From JANRIG01 sp033765235 (GTDB lineage Bacteria > Bacteroidota > Bacteroidia > Cytophagales > UBA9547): DNA of 64,000 bases. Where the stretch lies: NCBI GenBank assembly GCA_033765235.1, contig JANRIG010000039.1:138381-202380 (forward strand), in the 5' to 3' direction. Position numbers and translations under genes: made by a program. A model generated the notes under the pieces. The model saw only the letters and a list, made by a program, of their open reading frames with translations, searched no databases and was not told the origin of the DNA. Below, piece by piece: positions 26,565-36,546 of the stretch. Position 1 is the stretch's first letter. Each line of letters begins with the position of its first letter.

Positions 26565-27128
26565 TTATACAGTCATGATTTCTACTTCTTTTTTGCTGCA
26601 TAGGTCATCTACCTTGGCTACATAGCTGTCTGTATATTTTTGTACTTCTGCTTCGCCTTTTTTGGCTTCGTCTTCTGCCACACCTTCTTTTTGAAGTTTT
26701 TTTATTTCTTCATTTATATCTTTTCTAATATTTCGTATGCTTACTTTTGCATTTTCGCCTTCGTGTTTCACCTGCTTTACCAACTGCTTGCGCCTTTCCT
26801 CTGTGAGTGGGGGTACAGCTATGAGTACCACTTCGCCATTATTTTGAGGGTTAAAGCCCAAGTCGCTGTTGCGTATCGCTTTTTCTATTTCACCTATGAT
26901 ATTTTTTTCAAAAGGTTTTATAGACAGTGTGCGCGCATCGGTAGTAGATATTGATGAGACTTGATTGAGTGGTGTATTTGCACCATAGTAAAGCACTGTA
27001 ATACCGTCGAGCATTGAGGGAGTAGCCCTACCTGCTCGTATCTTAGTGAGCTCACCTGCAAGGTGTTTGATGGCTTTTTCCATGGCATCGTCACACTCAT
27101 CGAGGTATAGTTGTATATTTTCATCCAT
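26565..27128 (-). CDS. frr: Ribosome recycling factor
   Basis: A 187-residue RRF that splits post-termination ribosomes together with EF-G. The helices 'MEKAIKHLAGELTKIRAGRATPSMLDGI' and 'EERRKQLVKQVKHEGENAKVSIRNIRKD' (cited as landmarks) are characteristic. The gene lies 22 bases after pyrH in the usual pyrH-frr order; the rpsB and tsf members of the classical cluster are missing here. Confidence 0.97.
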   Translation of the reverse strand: MDENIQLYLDECDDAMEKAIKHLAGELTKIRAGRATPSMLDGITVLYYGANTPLNQVSSISTTDARTLSIKPFEKNIIGEIEKAIRNSDLGFNPQNNGEVVLIAVPPLTEERRKQLVKQVKHEGENAKVSIRNIRKDINEEIKKLQKEGVAEDEAKKGEAEVQKYTDSYVAKVDDLCSKKEVEIMTV

Positions 27129-27150
27129 AAATTTATTTTAAGAGTATATA

Positions 27151-27858
27151 TTATATTGTAACTAATGTGCCTATATTTTCGCCTTGTACAATTTTGCCAA
27201 GGTTTCCTTTTTTGTTTATATCAAATACTATAATGGGCAATTTATTCTCTTTGCAAAGTGTAAATGCAGTCATATCCATTACCTTAAGGTTTTTATTATA
27301 TGCTTCATCAAATGTGATGGTATCGTACTTGGTGGCATTTTTATCTTTTTCAGGGTCTGCGGTGTATATGCCATCTACTCTGGTGCCCTTGAGCACCACA
27401 TTGGCACTTATTTCTATAGCTCTGAGGCTTGCAGCAGAGTCTGTAGTGAAATAGGGGTTGCCGGTGCCACCGCCAAATATTACTACTCTGCCTTTTTCAA
27501 GATGCCTGAGTGCTCTTCTGCGTATAAATGGCTCACACACGGAGTTTATCTGTATGGCAGACATGAGTCTGGTTTGTACATCTATTTTTTCGAGAGCAGA
27601 CTGTATGGCCATACCGTTTATCACTGTAGCAAGCATACCCATATAGTCGCCCTGCACACGGTCTATGCCTGCTTCCAAAGCATAGCTGCCTCTGTATATA
27701 TTGCCTCCGCCAATTACTATGGCTATTTGCACACCTGTTTTGTATGCATCTTTTATTTCATTGGCATATTGAGAGAGTATGGCAGGGTCTATGGTCTCGT
27801 CATGTGCACTTTGTAATGATTCGCCGCTGAGCTTGAGTAGTATTCGTTTATATTTCAT
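27151..27858 (-). CDS. pyrH: UMP kinase
   Basis: A 235-residue bacterial UMP kinase that makes UDP from UMP. 'RILLKLSGESL', 'IAIVIGGGNIYRG' and 'VVIFGGGTGNPYFTTDSAASLRAIEI' mark the phosphate- and UMP-binding sites; 'DGIYTADPEKD' follows. It is hexameric and GTP-regulated in other bacteria. A -7 box (TAATTTTG, 27935-27928) lies about 70 bases upstream without a correctly spaced -33 box. frr follows after 22 bases. Confidence 0.97.
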   Translation of the reverse strand: MKYKRILLKLSGESLQSAHDETIDPAILSQYANEIKDAYKTGVQIAIVIGGGNIYRGSYALEAGIDRVQGDYMGMLATVINGMAIQSALEKIDVQTRLMSAIQINSVCEPFIRRRALRHLEKGRVVIFGGGTGNPYFTTDSAASLRAIEISANVVLKGTRVDGIYTADPEKDKNATKYDTITFDEAYNKNLKVMDMTAFTLCKENKLPIIVFDINKKGNLGKIVQGENIGTLVTI

Positions 27859-28168
27859 GAAAAATTAATATCAACTGATAAAATTGGGTTAAAATCTGAC
27901 AATATTGAACATAATATTCAGTGTTTGCAAAATTATTGTTAAAATATGAAAAGTAATTTTTTTCTACCTTCAATCTTAAATTATAAATTTAAACTATACT
28001 CCTTACATTTTTGCCCTTACTGTGGTACCGGCCTTTTAGAGTACGAATGATAGCATACGCCACTGCGATTATTATATTTGCCAACTTTCAAAAAGTAGTC
28101 AAATTGTTTGCGGGTATAATGAACTTATAAGTATAGCCAAGAAAGCATCTAAAATCACTTTCTACACA
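27859..28168. other. 310-base intergenic region with no recognised feature
   Basis: It separates pyrH from the aminotransferase gene, both on the reverse strand. Apart from the possible pyrH -7 box at 27928-27935, I see no gene, hairpin terminator or repeat. Confidence 0.5.
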
Positions 28169-29329
28169 TCAGCCTCTCTCTTTTATTCGCTTCAGTGCTT
28201 CTGTAAACTGTGCCTCCTCTGAGCATACTGATACTCTCAAATATCCCTCGCCATTGCTGCCAAATATAAAGCCAGGGGTAATGAACACATGGCATTTTTG
28301 TAAATAATGTTCTGTGAGTTCCTCAGAGTTTTTATATTTTTTGGGTATGCGTGCCCATACAAACATACCTACCTGTCCATGGTCATATGCTGCACCTATA
28401 TGGTCTAATATTTGCCAAATAATATCGCGTCTGCGGCTGTAAATAGCATTTTGCTCGGTATGCCACTCCGCACTGTTGTGACAGGCAGCCACTGAGGCAT
28501 GCTGTATAGGCAAAAAAGTACCTGAGTCTATGTTGCTTTTTACTTTGAGTATGCTCTGTATATATTCGTGGTGGCCTACCACCAAACCTACTCTCCACCC
28601 TGCCATATTGTGCGACTTGCTCATAGAGTTGAGCTCAAGGGCTACTTCTTTGCCTCCGGCATAAGTGAGTATGCTGAGTTGGTTATGATTGAGAATAGAG
28701 CTGTACGGATTGTCATGTACTATGAGAAATTTATATTTATGGGCAAGTTTTATGGCATTTTCAAATACCGCATGGGTGGCAGGTGCGCCTGTGGGCATGT
28801 TAGGATAGTTGAGCCACATCACTTTCACATTGCTTAGGTCTTGGTTTTCAAGAGCTTGCCAATCCGGATACCAATTGTTTTTTTCGAGCAAATCATAATA
28901 TCTCACCTTGCCGCCTACCAATCTGGCCACTGATGAGTAAGTAGGATATCCCGGGTTGGGTACCAATACCTCATCGCCGGGGTTTATGAAGGTAAGGCTC
29001 GTATGCATAATGCCTTCTTTGGAGCCAAGCAATGGAAGTATCTCATTATCAGGGTTTAAATCTACATTGTAGAGAGACTTATATTTGTCAGCAAATGCTT
29101 TTCTGAATTCTAATATGCCCTGATATGTTTGGTAGCCGTGGCTTTTAGGATTTTTTGCAGATTGTATGAGCGCATCTATAGTAGCTTGTGAGGGTGCTAA
29201 GTCAGGGCTGCCAATACCCAAATTTATAACATCTGTACCCTGCTGGCGCATTTTGGCTATTTCTTTGAGCTTCAGTGAAAAATAGTATTCTTTGGTATCA
29301 ATAAGCCTCTCGGCGGGTGCTATCATCAT
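28169..29329 (-). CDS. PLP-dependent class I/II aminotransferase
   Basis: A 386-residue fold-type I aminotransferase. 'VINLGIGSPDLAPS', 'NPGYPTYSS', 'MWLNYPNMPTGAPA', the PLP-lysine motif 'SMSKSHNMAGWRVG' and the Arg in 'GYLRVSVC' are in place. Location 15 bases after pheA on the same strand suggests a role in phenylalanine/tyrosine synthesis, as in other Bacteroidota aromatic operons. A diaminopimelate aminotransferase (DapL-like) role is the main alternative. ATG codons occur at 29329 and 29326. Confidence 0.85.
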   Translation of the reverse strand: MMIAPAERLIDTKEYYFSLKLKEIAKMRQQGTDVINLGIGSPDLAPSQATIDALIQSAKNPKSHGYQTYQGILEFRKAFADKYKSLYNVDLNPDNEILPLLGSKEGIMHTSLTFINPGDEVLVPNPGYPTYSSVARLVGGKVRYYDLLEKNNWYPDWQALENQDLSNVKVMWLNYPNMPTGAPATHAVFENAIKLAHKYKFLIVHDNPYSSILNHNQLSILTYAGGKEVALELNSMSKSHNMAGWRVGLVVGHHEYIQSILKVKSNIDSGTFLPIQHASVAACHNSAEWHTEQNAIYSRRRDIIWQILDHIGAAYDHGQVGMFVWARIPKKYKNSEELTEHYLQKCHVFITPGFIFGSNGEGYLRVSVCSEEAQFTEALKRIKERG

Positions 29330-29344
29330 TTATTATTCAGTTAT

Positions 29345-30157
29345 TTATAATCCTTGTTTGTATTTTCCCAATAATTTATAATATGTAGTGCAAGTACCCA
29401 ATTTATCCATCAATGCATCCAGCATATGTACATGCTCATAGGTAATATCTATATTAAAGTAATATTCCCATGCCTTGCCTGTAAACGGATTGGTCTGCAA
29501 GGTCATTATATTTATATTCAGTTCATTAATAAGATTTATTACTTTCAATAGGCTTCCTTTTTGGTGCGAAATATTGAAGCAAATACTGGCTTTATTTGCC
29601 TCCTCTATGTTATTATATTGTCTGTCTAATATCAAAAATCTGGTAAAATTTTGGTCAGAATCTTCTATATTTTTTTGTATTATTTCAAGGTTGTATTGTG
29701 AAGCCACTCCACTGCCCGCTATTGCAGCTACTCCTGATTTATTATTGTCTGCAATATATTTGGCCATAAGGGCTGTATCTATGTCTTCTACCAACTTTAT
29801 GTGTGGATATTGCTGAAAAAATGCCATACATTGCATAAGAGCCACAGGGTGGGTACGCACCTCGAGTATATCATGTATTGTTTGCCCGGGCAGTGCCATA
29901 AGCATATGCTCAATCCTCAGTGCTGTTTCGCCGCGTATCACATAGTCACTGTTGCGCAACAGGCTATAGTTGAACAATATAGTACCTGCAATTGTATTTT
30001 CTATGGCCATCACGGCTTTGTCTGCATGCCCAGTATTCAATGCTTTGAACAATGCCGGAAATGACTCACACATGACCAAATCAGGCATGTGTCCAAAATA
30101 TTTTTGTGCTGCCAGTGCGTGAAACGACCCCTCATAACCTTGTATTGCTACCCTCAT
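29345..30157 (-). CDS. pheA: Prephenate dehydratase with ACT domain
   Basis: A 270-residue stand-alone prephenate dehydratase (no chorismate mutase part). 'VAIQGYEGSFHALAAQKYFG' opens the periplasmic-binding-like fold, 'AIENTIAGTI' follows, and the catalytic TRF motif is in 'NFTRFLIL'. The ACT domain (residues 190-265, 'HQKGSLLKVINLINELNINI') would bind phenylalanine for feedback control. It shares an 85-base divergent region with rsmI. On its side lies a -7 box TATTTTTG (30209-30202) about 45 bases upstream, but no -33 box is at the right distance. Confidence 0.94.
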   Translation of the reverse strand: MRVAIQGYEGSFHALAAQKYFGHMPDLVMCESFPALFKALNTGHADKAVMAIENTIAGTILFNYSLLRNSDYVIRGETALRIEHMLMALPGQTIHDILEVRTHPVALMQCMAFFQQYPHIKLVEDIDTALMAKYIADNNKSGVAAIAGSGVASQYNLEIIQKNIEDSDQNFTRFLILDRQYNNIEEANKASICFNISHQKGSLLKVINLINELNINIMTLQTNPFTGKAWEYYFNIDITYEHVHMLDALMDKLGTCTTYYKLLGKYKQGL

Positions 30158-30242
30158 TTATCAGAAAATTGTGCAAAAAAAATAGAAAAAATCGTGTTGT
30201 ACAAAAATATTTACCACAACTTTGTTTAATTATCTCATAAAT

Positions 30243-30914
30243 ATGCCCCTCACACTTGTACCTACCCCCATTGGCAATCTTGAAGATATGACTTACAGGG
30301 CAGTGAATGTACTCAAATACTGCCATACCATATTATGCGAAGACACCCGTACAAGTTCGGTATTGCTCAAACATTATGACATACATAAGCCTCTTATGAG
30401 CTATCATGCATTCAATGAGCACAAAATACTAAATAACATCATAGAAAAACTCAAAAAAAATGAACACTTATGCCTTATCACAGATGCAGGTACTCCTGGC
30501 ATAAGTGACCCCGGATTTTTGTTGGTGAGAGAATGTATAAAAAATAATATCTCTGTAGAATGCTTGCCGGGAGCCACCGCATTTGTGCCTGCCCTTGCAA
30601 AGTCAGGCCTCCCTTGCGACAGATTTGTATTTGAAGGATTTATACCTGTAAAAAAAGGCAGAACTACACTACTCAAGACATTAGCCAATGAAGCGCGTAC
30701 CTTGATATTTTATGAGTCGCCACACAAGTTGCTCAAAACTTTGAATGATTTTAATACATATTTTGGTGCAGAAAGACCTTGCGCAGTATCAAGAGAAATA
30801 AGTAAAAAATTTGAAGAAACATATAATGGCACCATTGCAGAAGCATTGGCCTATTTCACGCAAAAAGAAGGCAAAGGTGAGTTTGTAATAATCATTCAGG
30901 GTAAAAATTCTTGA
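30243..30914 (+). CDS. rsmI: 16S rRNA 2'-O-methyltransferase RsmI
   Basis: A 223-residue tetrapyrrole-methylase-fold enzyme that methylates C1402 of 16S rRNA on the ribose. 'LVPTPIGNLEDMTYRA', 'CEDTRTSSVLLKHY', 'DAGTPGISDPG' and 'LPGATAFVPALAKSGLP' are the family signatures. ATG at 30243 is preferred over TTG at 30222. CAACTTTG at 30217-30224, with TTG 17 bases upstream, is a one-mismatch promoter candidate. Confidence 0.95.
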   Translation: MPLTLVPTPIGNLEDMTYRAVNVLKYCHTILCEDTRTSSVLLKHYDIHKPLMSYHAFNEHKILNNIIEKLKKNEHLCLITDAGTPGISDPGFLLVRECIKNNISVECLPGATAFVPALAKSGLPCDRFVFEGFIPVKKGRTTLLKTLANEARTLIFYESPHKLLKTLNDFNTYFGAERPCAVSREISKKFEETYNGTIAEALAYFTQKEGKGEFVIIIQGKNS

Positions 30915-30973
30915 TTATTAATATCTTTATCACAAAAAAAATTATATTTGTAGATAAATAATCCATAATTGCC

Positions 30974-33900
30974 ATGTCAAAATATTGTTTGATTATCATA
31001 ATTTCAGTTTTATCAACCTCATTATTTGCACAATATACCAATAAATCATTCCAAAAAATACAAAAAAGATATACAGCAGGTGCTTACAAAGCTGCCTATA
31101 GATATAATAAAAAATATGTTAATAAGCTCGACCATACCAAATATGAATATGCACTCGGACTTCTCACACAAGCTGCAAATGCAGAAGCAATATATAAATT
31201 TAATGAGGTAGACTCATTGGTAAAATTAGGGATATCTACCTTAGAAGCAGGCTACGAAGACTCTACAAGTCTCTATGTATATGCACTTCAAAAAGCAGCC
31301 TTTGCATATATACAGTCAGGCAATTATGTAAAATGCGATAAAATATTGACCAAAGCACTTGATAAACTCAAAAACTCTACAGACACCGCTCTGAAATATG
31401 ATACAGAAATGCTTAAAATCACAAATTTACTCAAACAAGGGTTTAATAACGAAGCATTGCAGCTTTTGACAAAACATGAAAACTATCGCAAAATACAACT
31501 CGGCAATACACAAGGCAAAAACAAAAAAGAAACCAAAAATACCAAAAAACTATATGCACAAACTATTAACACAAAACTTGAAGTATTGCTGCAAAAAGGT
31601 GATTATAAGGCATTTGACCAATTGCTATCCATACACAAAACATGGCTCGACAAAAGCTATGGCAAGCGCAACTTTGAATACAGAGACTTTCTATACCTCA
31701 CAGGTATGAGGCAAGAAATAATAGGCAATCAAAAACAAGCTGTAAAATATTATGAGCAAGCCAATAAATACACCAAATTTTCTAAAATAGAGAAAACAGG
31801 AAATAATATTGCCGAAAGGTTGATATTTTTATACTACATACGCAACAAAAAACATGAGTCGCTCAAAAATCGTGTGAAATTTGAACGCGCTGCGCGCGAA
31901 ATATATGGACGAAACAGCCTATACTATGCCCGATACCGCCTGCAAGAAATAGAACAACTCTATGCCGACAGCAAATATGACAAAGCAGACAAAAAAATGG
32001 CTTCACTGTATAATATCAAAACTCAATTTCCTGTCTTTCATCCGTTTAACCAAAAACTGCTCGATACCAAATACAAAATATCATACCGCAAAAGTGCCTT
32101 TGACCAAGCCGAAGACTCTTTGAAAAAATTAGTAGAAATAAAATCTATACTCTATGGCGAAAATGCACCTGAGTATCACAAAGAAAAACTCAGGCTTGCA
32201 GATTTTTATTCATCATACAAAGGAACATTTGCAGAAGCCAAAGCCATACAAGAAAAAAGTTTCAATTACGTAGTAGAACCTCAACTATCACCCCAAAATC
32301 TGCAATACATATATTACCAGCAGCAAATAGCCAATACATATGAACTGATAGAAAAATATGACCTTGCCGTAAAATATTTGGACGATGCAGCCAAAAATAT
32401 TAAAGACTACTACGGTGCAGACCATATAGAATATGCCAAAGACCTTGAAAAACTTGCAGAGGTGCTGCTCAAAAAAGGAGATTATGCACGTGCCGAAGAA
32501 CTTATAAAACTATCAGTAGAAATATTTCGCAAAAACTCAGACAAAGCCTCTGCCCTCGAAAAAGCTGCTACCTATATCACCCTTGCCAAACTATATAACA
32601 CACTTGGCATGTACAAAGAAGCCGAAGATGCCCTACGCAAAGCCTCTAAGCTAAGCAAGCGTGCATACAAAGGCACAGGAGTGGCAGGCATAAAAAATGC
32701 TGACGAACTGGCTGCACTTTACATAAAAGAAGGTAGATTTTCAGAAGCAGAAGACATACTTGCCAATGCTCTATTGGTGAAAGAAAAAAAACTGGGCGTA
32801 GAAAATAAAGACCTCATTCCTACTCTCAATCTGCTGGGCAACCTATATATCATCACCGGTAACTATACAAAAGCCGAAAAAAACATAAGGCGCTCAATGG
32901 CCATAAGCTCCAAAGTATATGGCGAAAAAACAGCCAACTATGCCCAAACCCTTACCTACCTTGAAAACCTATATAGAGAACTGGGCGACTTTAAAAAATC
33001 AGAAGAAACTGACCTTCAAATACTTAATATCCAAAAAGCCCAACTCGGCAGCAACCATATAGATGTGGCATCTACCCTTACTCGGCTGGCACTCATCAGA
33101 TTATATGTGTATGGCGACATAGCAGGTGCAGAAAAGTCTATGCTGGAAGCTACCCAAATAGTAAAATATAACCTCACGGACAAAAATCCATTGTATGCAG
33201 AGCAGCTCAAATACTTGTCTTATATATACATAGAATCTAAAAGATACAAAACGGCGGACTCATGCCTCAATGCTGCCAATGCCATTTGGATTGAAAAATT
33301 AGGTAAAAAAAATGTGAACTCTGCCGATGTAGCCATGCTCAAAGGCGATATTGGGTTTCTTACAAACGACTACAAATCTGCACAAAACAAATATGGAGAA
33401 GCCAAAGGAATGTACCTGAGCATATTTAGCGATTATCACCCAAAATACGTGAAAGCCACTTCCAAACTTGCCAAAGTGTATTTCATAAACAAAGACTATA
33501 AAAACTCGCTCAAATACATTACCGAAACTACAGAAAAATACCTTGATTTTACCAAAAAATATTTCCCCAGCCTTTCATTCAGCGAAAAGTCTAAATATTG
33601 GAACCAGATAAAAGATGATTTTGAATTTTTTAATACCCTGGCTTTTGTACTCAAAGACAAAAACCAAGCTATAGTGGGCAAAATATACGACAATACCATA
33701 GCCACCAAAGCCCTGTTGCTAAGCTCTTCTGTGAAAATGAAGCAGCGAATACTCAGCAGCAAAGATGAAAACCTGATAGCCAAATACAACGACTGGACAG
33801 CCAAAAAACAGTTTCTCATGGCTGTACTTTCCATGAGCAAAGAGCAACAAACCCAAGCAGGTGCAGACCCCGGCAAAATACAAAAAGACATAGAGCTTCT

Positions 33901-35218
33901 GGAAAAAGAAATGAGCGAAAGCTCAGAAATATTTGCCAATAATGTAGAAAAACAAAACATTACATGGACAGACGTAAAAAACACCCTCTCAGACAAAGAA
34001 TATGCTGTAGAAATCATCAGATTTAGGCATTATGACAAAAAATTTACAGATTCGGTCATATATGCTGCATTATTGATATCAAAATATACTACCAAAAATC
34101 CTGAACTCATCATACTTCCCGCCGGAAATGATTTTGAGAAAAAATATTTGAAATACTACAAAAACTCTGTCATATACAAGGAAGACGATGACTATTCATA
34201 CGATGTATTTTGGTCGCCGATTAGCAAAATTTTGCCTATGAATGCTACCGTGTATGTATCAGCCGAAGGAGTGTACAATGAGCTTAATATAGAGTCTTTT
34301 CACAAAAACAACAGCAACATATTTGCCATAGACGAAAACTACATTATCCCAGTGAGCAATACCAAAGAACTGGTGCTAAACAATGAAAAAGGCAATAACA
34401 AGAAAGAAACACCTGTACCTACCCAACTTGCAGCTTCCAAAGCAGTATTCATTGGCAACCCTACATTTTACGCATCTGCCTCCAAAAACGTAGATAATAG
34501 TGTGGATAGAGAACGCTCCATAGCCAAGCCATTTAGCGACCAATATGCGTCTGCCTCACAAAATGTAATAAAACAACTGCCGGGTACAGAAGTAGAGGTG
34601 AACAGTGTGAACGACCTATTTACCAAAAACGGCTGGAAAACCTACAAATACATCAATACCACCGCCGATGAGGATACCCTCAAAAAACTAAATAATCCAA
34701 AGATACTGCACATAGCTACCCATGGATATTTCAACCCTGATATAGACAAATCATCGTCTAACGAGCTTACCAGCACAGAGACAGAGTTTTCACAAAACCC
34801 ACTATTGCGCTCGGGTCTGCTGCTGCGAGGTGCAGGAGATGTATTGAAGTCAAACAACAGCTTGAAAATAAATGCCGAAAACGGCATACTTACTGCCTAC
34901 GAAGCCATGGACCTGAACCTCGACAATACCAGTTTGGTAGTGCTCAGTGCCTGCGAAACAGGCAAAGGTGAGGTGCAAATTGGGGAGGGTGTATTTGGCT
35001 TACAAAGGGCTATATTGGTGGCAGGTGCCAATGCATTTGTGATGACACTCTTCAAGGTGGATGATGAAATAACCAAAGAACTGATGATAAACTTTTATGA
35101 CAAATGGCTCAAAACAGGACAAATGCGCAAATCATTTACAGAAGCCAAAATAGCCATCAAAAACAAATACAAACATCCTGTATATTGGGGTGCCTTTGTA
35201 ATGGTAGGCAATGAGTGA
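30974..35218 (+). CDS. Exported TPR-CHAT caspase-like protein, 1414 residues
   Basis: A signal peptide (hydrophobic to LFAQ) is followed by about 900 residues of tetratricopeptide-like helical repeats (for example 'YAKDLEKLAEVLLKKGDYARAEELIK', cited as a landmark), a helical linker, and a C-terminal CHAT domain. The caspase-like dyad is present: His1250 in HIATHGY and Cys1327 in LSACETG, with 'GVFGLQRAILVAGANAFVMTLFKV' after it. CHAT proteases can be activated by partner or ligand binding through their TPRs; target and trigger are unknown, and the export signal places the protease outside the cytoplasm. A -7 box TATATTTG (30943-30950) is 23 bases upstream of the ATG; no -33 box. No gasdermin or pore gene is adjacent. 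Confidence 0.88.
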   Translation: MSKYCLIIIISVLSTSLFAQYTNKSFQKIQKRYTAGAYKAAYRYNKKYVNKLDHTKYEYALGLLTQAANAEAIYKFNEVDSLVKLGISTLEAGYEDSTSLYVYALQKAAFAYIQSGNYVKCDKILTKALDKLKNSTDTALKYDTEMLKITNLLKQGFNNEALQLLTKHENYRKIQLGNTQGKNKKETKNTKKLYAQTINTKLEVLLQKGDYKAFDQLLSIHKTWLDKSYGKRNFEYRDFLYLTGMRQEIIGNQKQAVKYYEQANKYTKFSKIEKTGNNIAERLIFLYYIRNKKHESLKNRVKFERAAREIYGRNSLYYARYRLQEIEQLYADSKYDKADKKMASLYNIKTQFPVFHPFNQKLLDTKYKISYRKSAFDQAEDSLKKLVEIKSILYGENAPEYHKEKLRLADFYSSYKGTFAEAKAIQEKSFNYVVEPQLSPQNLQYIYYQQQIANTYELIEKYDLAVKYLDDAAKNIKDYYGADHIEYAKDLEKLAEVLLKKGDYARAEELIKLSVEIFRKNSDKASALEKAATYITLAKLYNTLGMYKEAEDALRKASKLSKRAYKGTGVAGIKNADELAALYIKEGRFSEAEDILANALLVKEKKLGVENKDLIPTLNLLGNLYIITGNYTKAEKNIRRSMAISSKVYGEKTANYAQTLTYLENLYRELGDFKKSEETDLQILNIQKAQLGSNHIDVASTLTRLALIRLYVYGDIAGAEKSMLEATQIVKYNLTDKNPLYAEQLKYLSYIYIESKRYKTADSCLNAANAIWIEKLGKKNVNSADVAMLKGDIGFLTNDYKSAQNKYGEAKGMYLSIFSDYHPKYVKATSKLAKVYFINKDYKNSLKYITETTEKYLDFTKKYFPSLSFSEKSKYWNQIKDDFEFFNTLAFVLKDKNQAIVGKIYDNTIATKALLLSSSVKMKQRILSSKDENLIAKYNDWTAKKQFLMAVLSMSKEQQTQAGADPGKIQKDIELLEKEMSESSEIFANNVEKQNITWTDVKNTLSDKEYAVEIIRFRHYDKKFTDSVIYAALLISKYTTKNPELIILPAGNDFEKKYLKYYKNSVIYKEDDDYSYDVFWSPISKILPMNATVYVSAEGVYNELNIESFHKNNSNIFAIDENYIIPVSNTKELVLNNEKGNNKKETPVPTQLAASKAVFIGNPTFYASASKNVDNSVDRERSIAKPFSDQYASASQNVIKQLPGTEVEVNSVNDLFTKNGWKTYKYINTTADEDTLKKLNNPKILHIATHGYFNPDIDKSSSNELTSTETEFSQNPLLRSGLLLRGAGDVLKSNNSLKINAENGILTAYEAMDLNLDNTSLVVLSACETGKGEVQIGEGVFGLQRAILVAGANAFVMTLFKVDDEITKELMINFYDKWLKTGQMRKSFTEAKIAIKNKYKHPVYWGAFVMVGNE

Positions 35219-35238
35219 TGAAGTTTAGCTCGTTTCTC

Positions 35239-35925
35239 TCACAACTCCTCTGTAACCTCGTCTGCTATTTTGAGATATTTTTTGATGACGTATTTGATGG
35301 AGTTGTAACTGCCCGAGTAGTATTTTTTGATTTCGTCTTGGTGTATCCACTTTATATCTGTAATGTCTTCTTCTATTTGTGGTTTCATGCCGTGATCGTT
35401 TACACAGTTCATCACAAACCATGTAGTTTTTTTGAGTGAGGGTTTGTCTTTGTCTGTGTAGCTGTGCCAAGTGGTACATAGCTTGGTCACTATCTCAGCT
35501 TTCACTCCGCACTCTTCATATACCTCACGCTCAGCACATTGATTAATATTTTCTTTATCATCAAGTTTGCCCTTGGGCAAATCCCAAAAACCTAACCTGA
35601 ATATGCATAATATACGGTCGTCTTTCACTACCACGCCACCCGCAGCCTTTATTATTTTAAATTGTTTTTTGATGAATGTTTCAGTATCTCTCACATCTGC
35701 AGATAGGAATGTAATAGATTTTATTTTGGCAAACTTTTTCATTTCCAATATCTTAAGCATAGCATGTACCTGCATATTATTAGCATCGTTTACCAAAATA
35801 TTGCCAAATACTTTATTCACATCCAAGGGTGTATAGGTAGATATGGTCATATCTATCTTTTTGTTTTTGAGCGATGTTTTTCGATCCAAAAATTTTACCC
35901 TTACATTATTTATGAATAGTTTCAT
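35239..35925 (-). CDS. Nudix hydrolase with an extra N-terminal domain
   Basis: A 228-residue protein. The Nudix box Gx5Ex7REUxEExGU is exact in 'GKLDDKENINQCAEREVYEECG' (landmark, residues about 120-141), so it hydrolyses a nucleoside diphosphate-linked substrate. The first 90 residues ('NNVRVKFLDRK...DVRDTETF') are an extra domain of unknown function. It converges with the CHAT gene, 20 bases between stops, with no clear terminator. Substrate unknown. Confidence 0.9.
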   Translation of the reverse strand: MKLFINNVRVKFLDRKTSLKNKKIDMTISTYTPLDVNKVFGNILVNDANNMQVHAMLKILEMKKFAKIKSITFLSADVRDTETFIKKQFKIIKAAGGVVVKDDRILCIFRLGFWDLPKGKLDDKENINQCAEREVYEECGVKAEIVTKLCTTWHSYTDKDKPSLKKTTWFVMNCVNDHGMKPQIEEDITDIKWIHQDEIKKYYSGSYNSIKYVIKKYLKIADEVTEEL

Positions 35926-36004
35926 ATCATGCTACTTTACCAAATTGCAAAGTTGTACATTATTATTTTTAAAACAATAAATAAAGCCTGAAAGTTAATG
36001 TTTT

Positions 36005-36530
36005 ATGTTTCAATGGTTTAAAATCTAAGTATATCTGTTACTTTTGATTTGCTAAATAGTATTATTCTTAGAAGTCAGGAAAAATGCCATTTATGGAGAG
36101 ATACTGGGCACAGGCATTTCTTTATCTGTAAACTATGAAAGATTTTTTTGCGAAATAATAATATGATTTCTGTACATATTGGTATTAATACCTCCATTAT
36201 CTGATAATCGCATATTTGGGTTTAGTGCTGGAGCATCTATAATATAGGCGATGGTAAGAATTATTTTGAGATGGGTATGTCAGCCGGTGCAGAATATTAC
36301 TATAACCATATATATAATATATGGGTGGTGATCATCTATTTATCCCTTATTTCATGCTACATATTGGCTACAGACATGTATCACCCAAGGGGTTTTTTCT
36401 CAGAGTATATACTTGCCCTATTATTTCTTTTGAGAATTACAGTTATTATGATATATATAACAGAAACACTGAAATAAATAGGTTCATAGTTAGTCAAAGT
36501 ATAGGTATCTCCATAGGAGGAGCATTTTAG
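36005..36530 (+). pseudogene. Decayed outer-membrane protein gene
   Basis: Pieces of one barrel protein occur in three frames. Frame of 36005: 'MFQWFKI' stop, then 'VYLLLLIC' stop, then 'NAIYGEILGTGISLSVNYERFF' (36083-36148, landmark). The frame shifts near 36150 to 'NNMISVHIGINTS' and, after stops, 'GDGKNYFEMGMSAGAEYYYN' (36247-36306). It shifts again near 36320 to 'GGDHLFIPYF..HIGYRHVSPKGFFLRV' and ends 'SIGISIGGAF' stop at 36530. The order (ELLG/NYxRxF, FEMG, YF..GYR, LRVxxxPI, GISIG) matches a common Bacteroidota barrel. At least two frameshifts and several stops make it non-functional. Confidence 0.75.
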
Positions 36531-36546
36531 GTATAAGTATATTTTA

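Noticed and set aside
27184..27816. A 210-codon plus-strand frame opposite pyrH
   Set aside because: It is the shadow of pyrH; its composition (many Cys, Tyr, His) is that of an antisense translation.
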